A DNA stretch of 64,000 nucleotides from Pseudohongiella spirulinae (GTDB taxonomy: Bacteria; Pseudomonadota; Gammaproteobacteria; Pseudomonadales; Pseudohongiellaceae). The notes beneath the pieces were generated by a model that had not been told where the DNA came from, did not search any database, and worked only from the letters and a program-made list of their open reading frames with translations. The position numbers were made by a program, and so were the translations under genes. The stretch covers positions 1,674,001-1,738,000 of the forward strand of contig NZ_CP013189.1 in the NCBI RefSeq assembly GCF_001444425.1. Reading direction: 5' to 3'. Shown one piece after another: positions 59,387-64,000 of this stretch. Position 1 is the stretch's first letter, and every line of letters starts with the position of its first letter.

Positions 59387-60288
59387 GCTGGTTTCTCGTT
59401 GGCCACGCCATGCGGCACATGGCCGGTGGCGACATGCTGGCGTGCTGAATGGCAATGGGCTTCCTGGTCATCAAAAAAGACATCGGCGTCAAATGCCTTC
59501 AGAAACACGCCTTTTTCCATGCCGCCCAGGAACAGTGATTCATCAATTCGAATATTCCAGTTACGCAGGGTTTTCACCACACGCTCGTGGGCCGGTGCAG
59601 AGCGTGCAGTGACCAGACAGGTTCTGATGGGAGCCTCGCCTGCCGGAAACTCCATCTGCAGTTGCTGCAGAGCTGCCAAAAACGGCTTGAACGGCCCGCC
59701 GGACAGAGGCTCGTTAGCGGACTGTTTCTCGCTGCGGGCGAAGGCTTCCAGCCCCTGTGATTTGTAGATTCGCTCCGCTTCGTCTGAAAACAGGACAGCA
59801 TCACCATCAAAGGCAAATTTGACCTGTGTATCGCTGGCTGCCTGAGGTGCTGACGGCAGAATTGTAGCAGCAGCCACGCCCTGTTCAAGGGCATGACGCA
59901 CATCAGCCCCATCCATGGACAGGAACAGGTGGCTGTTAAATGCAGAAATGTAACGATAAGGACTCACGCCGCCTGAAAACGCGGCACGTGTAATTGACAA
60001 ACCATAATGTTCAATGGAATTGAAAATACGCAGGCCAGTATCTGCACTGTTGCGGGACAGCAGTATGACTTCTACTCGCTGGGTTTGCATCAGTGAATTC
60101 AGATGCAGCAGCTTTTTCACCAGGTTAAAGGCACCGCCGGCCTGCAGGGGTTCGTTTTCATGCTCAATCTGGTATTGCTGATAAGCCTCAAGCCCGTCTT
60201 CCTCGAATATACGATGGCTTTCGCTCAAGTCAAACAGGGCGCGCGAAGAAATTGCCAGTACCAGCTTATCAACTGTATTGTCGGGCAT
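59383..60288 (-). CDS. 5'-nucleotidase (NT5C1-like family)
   Basis: 301 residues from MPDNTVDK with GGAG upstream. LAISSRALFDLSESHRIFEE at the start, EVILLSRNSADTGLRIFNSI near 80, FAFDGDAVLFSDEAERIY near 160, FLGGMEKGVFLKAFDADVFFDDQ near 255 (split in two blocks). It resembles the cytosolic IA/IB 5'-nucleotidase family. Overlaps cysB by 4 bp, so it is co-transcribed with that regulator. Confidence 0.85.
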   Translation of the reverse strand: MPDNTVDKLVLAISSRALFDLSESHRIFEEDGLEAYQQYQIEHENEPLQAGGAFNLVKKLLHLNSLMQTQRVEVILLSRNSADTGLRIFNSIEHYGLSITRAAFSGGVSPYRYISAFNSHLFLSMDGADVRHALEQGVAAATILPSAPQAASDTQVKFAFDGDAVLFSDEAERIYKSQGLEAFARSEKQSANEPLSGGPFKPFLAALQQLQMEFPAGEAPIRTCLVTARSAPAHERVVKTLRNWNIRIDESLFLGGMEKGVFLKAFDADVFFDDQEAHCHSARQHVATGHVPHGVANEKPA

Positions 60289-60353
60289 TCCAGCTCCAAT
60301 AGGCAAAGAAGTAATCAGGCGTTAGAATCCTGGTCACAGATTAAGGGAATAAT

Positions 60354-61517
60354 ATGACAAGCAGAGCCGGCAATAAACCAAAAATCAGACAAAATTTATC
60401 GCACAATTCTCCACAGACCGCTCTGGTTCTGTCAGGTGGCGGTGCCCGGGCCGCTTATCAGGTCGGTGCATTGCGGGGCATAGCGACGGTCATCGACAAA
60501 GAATCGACCAATCCTTTTAATATCATCTCCGGCACCTCTGCCGGCGCACTGAATGCGACCGGACTGGCAACCCATGCACACAAATTTCGTACCGGCATCA
60601 GGATGCTGGAGTATGTATGGCGCCATATCCGCAGCGATAAAATCTATCGACTGGACTCCAACGGCCTGCTGAGCAGTGCCTCAAACTGGGTGTTTTCCTT
60701 TATCAATAACCGTGGCCGTCAGGTACCGACGTCGCTTCTGGACAACAGACCACTGGCTGATCTGCTGGCGGGTGTATTGAAAATGGAACGAGTCAACGAG
60801 AACATGAACGCCGGCTTTCTGGATAGTCTGGTAATCACCGCATCAGGTTATAGCAGCGGTGAGTCCGTGTCTTTTTTCCAGTCAGTAAATGATATCGACA
60901 ATTGGCAGCGCCCACATCGTATTGGTATCCGTACCGATCTGCGGTATATGCACCTGATGGCATCTTCCGCCATCCCCACCTTGTTTCCGGCGGTGAAAAT
61001 CAATCGGGAGTTTTTTGGTGACGGCGCCATCAGACAACTGGCACCTTTGAGTCCGGCCATTCATATGGGAGCCGATAAAATTCTTGCCATTGGCGTCAGC
61101 GGCGCTCGCACACGGCGCCCTGCAAAAGGTGAGCAGATCGCTCAGCCGTCGCTGTCACAGATAATCGGACATGTATTAAATAGTGCATTTGTGGATACGC
61201 TGGAAAGTGATATTGCGGTGCTGCAACGATACAACGGTCTGCTACCGTACTGCAAAAGTAAAAAGGATCTGGACATTCGTCCGGTAGAACTATTGGAGAT
61301 TACACCCAGTCAGGACCTGAACCGTATCGCCGAGGACCACTACAACAGTCTGCCCAAGGCGATACGGATGTTCATCCGGGACACCAACTCCAGCTCAATC
61401 GCCAGTCTGTTGATGTTCGAGAAAGAGTATTGCGAAAAGCTCATGGAAATGGGCGTCGCTGATGCGCTTGCAAAACGCGAGCAGATCCAGGCTTTTTTCA
61501 GTCATCAGAACGAGTAG
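60354..61517 (+). CDS. Patatin-like phospholipase
   Basis: 387 residues. Oxyanion loop LSGGGARAAYQVGALRG near 26, nucleophile GTSAGALNATG near 64, and the Asp of the dyad in FFGDGAIRQL near 222. No signal peptide. Probably a cytoplasmic or membrane-associated lipid acyl hydrolase. Its last 13 bp overlap the convergent porin gene. Confidence 0.92.
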   Translation: MTSRAGNKPKIRQNLSHNSPQTALVLSGGGARAAYQVGALRGIATVIDKESTNPFNIISGTSAGALNATGLATHAHKFRTGIRMLEYVWRHIRSDKIYRLDSNGLLSSASNWVFSFINNRGRQVPTSLLDNRPLADLLAGVLKMERVNENMNAGFLDSLVITASGYSSGESVSFFQSVNDIDNWQRPHRIGIRTDLRYMHLMASSAIPTLFPAVKINREFFGDGAIRQLAPLSPAIHMGADKILAIGVSGARTRRPAKGEQIAQPSLSQIIGHVLNSAFVDTLESDIAVLQRYNGLLPYCKSKKDLDIRPVELLEITPSQDLNRIAEDHYNSLPKAIRMFIRDTNSSSIASLLMFEKEYCEKLMEMGVADALAKREQIQAFFSHQNE

Positions 61518-62251
61518 CCAAATCCGATAATGATTTTGTCTTCCTGGCTCACGCCATCCCGATCTTTACCACCCACTATGTAGGTCGCAAACATTTCCGC
61601 AGGCAGATCAGCGATGCCTTTGGTCAATGTCAGATCCAGGCTGCGGAAAGCAGAGCTTTTACCTGTCGCGGCGATGAACTTGCCACTGTCCTCGTAAGTC
61701 GCATAGCTGGCTGTGACACCCAGACCAAAACCATTGCCCAGATCGAAACCAGTGCCCAGTGTGAAGAACATATCTCCCTGGTTAGACCAGGTTACGTCTT
61801 CAGCCATGTAATGCATGCCAAAATCAATACCGCCAAAGCTCAGGCCCAGATAGGGTTCGATACCGCTGGCATCAGAGTCATCCATATACCAGTAGTACAG
61901 CGCGCCGATGTCATAAGAGAAACCGTTTGCTTCTCCAGAAAAACCACCATACAGGTCATTTTCGACCGTCGTTCCCAGGTTCGGTGTGCCGTAACCCAGG
62001 TTAGAGGCCCACCAGCCCGCATAGAAACCACTGTCAGACTCCAGGTCCAGACCACCCTGCACGGCTGCGCCGTCGTTTTCTGATGCATTGGTAATGCCTC
62101 GGAAGACGTAGCCTGAAGCAACGCCGATATTACCGCTGATTTCTACCTGAGCGGCTGCAGAGGTTGACAGGGTCATGCTGCCGGCCAGCAGAATAGCGCT
62201 TGTGCCGAGGGCCGCCAGTTTTTTGTTTGATGCGTTTTTTAAAGCCTGCAT
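61505..62251 (-). CDS. TorF-family putative outer-membrane porin
   Basis: 248 residues from MQALKNAS with GGAG nine bases upstream; the 35 codons before it in the frame are spurious. Signal peptide ends STSAAAQ near 35. The mature part starts VEISGNIGVASGYVFRGIT, the family mark, alternates polar and hydrophobic residues and ends in the outer-membrane Phe (IIGFGYSF). About 12 strands are expected. Substrate unknown. Confidence 0.9.
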   Translation of the reverse strand: MQALKNASNKKLAALGTSAILLAGSMTLSTSAAAQVEISGNIGVASGYVFRGITNASENDGAAVQGGLDLESDSGFYAGWWASNLGYGTPNLGTTVENDLYGGFSGEANGFSYDIGALYYWYMDDSDASGIEPYLGLSFGGIDFGMHYMAEDVTWSNQGDMFFTLGTGFDLGNGFGLGVTASYATYEDSGKFIAATGKSSAFRSLDLTLTKGIADLPAEMFATYIVGGKDRDGVSQEDKIIIGFGYSF

Positions 62252-62583
62252 AGTGTTCACTCCTGGTTCACTGTTTTGACTTGATAGTAAGTAGTCTCTT
62301 GCACGATCCGGGTTCCTTTTCTGGATGTTGTGCCGAATCTGACAGTGAGAGAGCAATAGCTATGCCACTTTTATTTTTATAAACAATTACAAATAATTAG
62401 ATAAAAATAGGAGGTTTTTCAGGAAAAAATCAGAATTCCGGACCGCACCAGCACAGTGCACAAATAAGCAGTTTGCGCCGAGCTGGAGCGGGCGCGCACC
62501 GAATTGGTACGCGGTCATGCGGCTAGCCCTGACGCGATGAAAAACATACAATAGCGCCTGAAAAAATTGCAGAGAGTGGCTAT
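62252..62583. other. Divergent intergenic region between porin and map genes
   Basis: 332 bp without a gene. An AT-rich block (about 62365-62420) probably carries the porin promoter, but no clean -35/-10 pair is visible. A TACAAT at 62546-62551 could be the map -10 without a good -35. No riboswitch or repeat recognised. Confidence 0.4.
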
Positions 62584-63357
62584 ATGAGTATTTCCATCAA
62601 AACGCCCGAGGACATCCAGAAGATGCGTATCGCCGGTCGGCTGGCGGCTGAAGTTCTGGAAATGATTGGTGAGCATGTCAAACCAGGCGTTTCAACCGGA
62701 GAGCTGGATCGCATATGCCATGACTATATCGTTAATCAACAGCAGGCCATCCCCGCCCCGCTCAACTACAACGGTTTCCCGAAATCCATCTGCACGTCTG
62801 TCAATCACGTGGTATGCCATGGCATACCCAGTGACAGTAAAATGCTCAAAAACGGCGATATACTAAACATTGATATCACCGTTATTAAAGATGGCTTTCA
62901 TGGCGATACCAGCAAAATGTTTCTGGTCGGTGATGTTGCACCACATGCCAAGCGCCTGGTGCGAATTACGCAGGAGTGTCTTTATAAAGCGATCGAGCTG
63001 GTGCGTCCCGGCACGCGTCTCGGCGACATAGGACACGTCATTCAGACCTACGCCGAAGCCAATAATTATAGTGTGGTACGAGAATACTGCGGGCACGGAA
63101 TCGGTCAGATTTTTCATGAGGACCCACAGGTACTCCACTACGGCAAAGCAGGCACCGGCATTGAATTGCTGGAGGGTATGACCTTCACAATCGAGCCCAT
63201 GATCAATCTCGGATCCCGGCACACCAAACTTTCCAAGGCTGACGGCTGGACAGTGACCACCAAAGATCGTCGTCTGTCAGCACAATGGGAACATACCCTG
63301 GCGGTCACGGCTGATGGCTGCGAAGTCCTGACACGTCGCAGCGAAGAGTCATTCTGA
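62584..63357 (+). CDS. map: Methionine aminopeptidase, type I
   Basis: 257 residues. Metal ligands in order: Asp in LNIDITVIKDGFHGDTSKMF (two, near 97 and 108), His in GHGIGQIFHEDP near 171, Glu in FTIEPMINLG near 204 and Glu in WEHTLAVT near 236. Removes the N-terminal Met of nascent proteins. The glnD ATG follows 1 bp after the stop, matching the usual map-glnD pair. Confidence 0.97.
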   Translation: MSISIKTPEDIQKMRIAGRLAAEVLEMIGEHVKPGVSTGELDRICHDYIVNQQQAIPAPLNYNGFPKSICTSVNHVVCHGIPSDSKMLKNGDILNIDITVIKDGFHGDTSKMFLVGDVAPHAKRLVRITQECLYKAIELVRPGTRLGDIGHVIQTYAEANNYSVVREYCGHGIGQIFHEDPQVLHYGKAGTGIELLEGMTFTIEPMINLGSRHTKLSKADGWTVTTKDRRLSAQWEHTLAVTADGCEVLTRRSEESF

Positions 63358-63358
63358 T

Positions 63359-64000
63359 ATGACAACAGCTTTGTACGCCGATCAATTAGTCGACTTCAAC
63401 CGCGTTGATCAACGCTTGACGGGTGGCGAGTCGGCTGCGGAAGTTCTCCGCGAAGCACTACAGACTGCCTGTCAGGAGCTGGATAGACGTTATCGGGATA
63501 ATGTTGATATCACTTCTCTGATCACCGGTCGGGCGCAGTTTATGGATGAACTGTTAAAACGCGCCTGGCAACAGTTTGCCTGGCAACATGCCGATCAGAT
63601 CAGTCTGCTGGCGGTCGGCGGATATGGGCGCGGTGAATTACACCCTCATTCAGATATCGATCTGCTACTGCTGATGAAAGAGGATTATGCCAATTCTAAT
63701 CGTGAGGCGCTCAGCGCTTTCTTTACCTTACTCTGGGACCTCAACCTTGAGATCGGGCAAAGCGTCAGAACTGTATCACAATGCCGCGACGAAGCCCTGA
63801 AAGACATCACGGTCGCGACCAGCCTGATGGAGTCGCGCACTATTACCGGCCCTGAGACCCTGCGACAACAGATGATAGATATGACGCAGGCCAATGATGT
63901 CTGGCCTGCCAGAGAGTTTTTTAAAGCCAAACGCGACGAGCAGATTGCCCGCCATCAGAAATATTACGATATTGATTACGCACTGGAACCGAATGTCAAA
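63359..64000 (+). CDS. glnD: PII uridylyltransferase GlnD, 5' part only
   Basis: 214 codons visible, open at the window end. The nucleotidyltransferase motif VGGYGRGELHPHSDIDLLLL near residues 85-104 carries the GRGE and DxD of the active site. GlnD uridylylates and deuridylylates PII proteins according to glutamine. Start ATG lies 1 bp after the map stop. Confidence 0.95.
   Translation, partial: MTTALYADQLVDFNRVDQRLTGGESAAEVLREALQTACQELDRRYRDNVDITSLITGRAQFMDELLKRAWQQFAWQHADQISLLAVGGYGRGELHPHSDIDLLLLMKEDYANSNREALSAFFTLLWDLNLEIGQSVRTVSQCRDEALKDITVATSLMESRTITGPETLRQQMIDMTQANDVWPAREFFKAKRDEQIARHQKYYDIDYALEPNVK

Overview
The window is chromosomal DNA of a gammaproteobacterium, most likely on the Pseudomonadales/Cellvibrionales side. 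The evidence is gene content and order. The stretch yccA-tusDCBE ... cysG-serS-crcB-rarA-lolA-ftsK-trxB-aat-infA-clpA-clpS-cspD ... nudJ-mnmA-hflD-purB, and the later stretch pabB-thrH-cysH-cysB, follow the order I recall from Pseudomonas. A genus cannot be named. NhaC, TonB/Zur zinc uptake, secreted peptidases and a TorF-type porin would fit a free-living aquatic or marine heterotroph.

Layout. 1-3.5 kb: end of a GGDEF gene, then a small copper module (multicopper oxidase, outer-membrane factor lipoprotein, Cys/His-rich secreted protein). 3.5-8.4 kb: two apparently identical, head-to-tail 2442-bp units, each with a filamentous-phage type II/X replication protein, a small unknown protein and a divergent XRE repressor, bounded by three copies of a 21-bp core. 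This resembles the RS1 satellite of Vibrio CTX phage in architecture, with no structural, secretion or integrase gene. I regard it as the most interesting object here. 8.4-13.8 kb: a tetR-MFP-RND-phosphatase operon with a clear operator nested in its promoter. 13.8-29.7 kb: accessory chromosome (MscS channel, tyrosine recombinase, Prc protease, DUF3089 hydrolase, NhaC, His/Asp-rich TonB receptor with a Zur-like box, two metallopeptidases, SDR, unknown protein, PfkB kinase).

29.7-64 kb is mostly housekeeping: a structured repeat, tRNA-Ser(UGA), yccA, tusDCBE, purC, MATE, cysG, serS, fluC, rarA, lolA, ftsK, trxB, aat, infA, clpAS, cspD, rluE, moaCDE, nudJ, mnmA, hflD, purB, roxA, a short secretin-N-like protein, pabB, thrH, cysH, cysB, a 5'-nucleotidase, a patatin phospholipase, a TorF-type porin, map and the start of glnD.

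Several pathways can be read together. TusBCDE passes sulfur to MnmA for tRNA 2-thiouridine. Aat, ClpS and ClpA form the bacterial N-degron route. CysH, CysB and CysG (siroheme) serve sulfate assimilation. MoaC, MoaD and MoaE are part of molybdopterin synthesis, with no moaA in view. PurC and PurB belong to purine synthesis. FtsK, RarA and LolA belong to division, replication repair and envelope growth. Start sites were moved inward from the longest reading frame wherever a ribosome-binding site, a family N-terminus or a signal peptide supported it.
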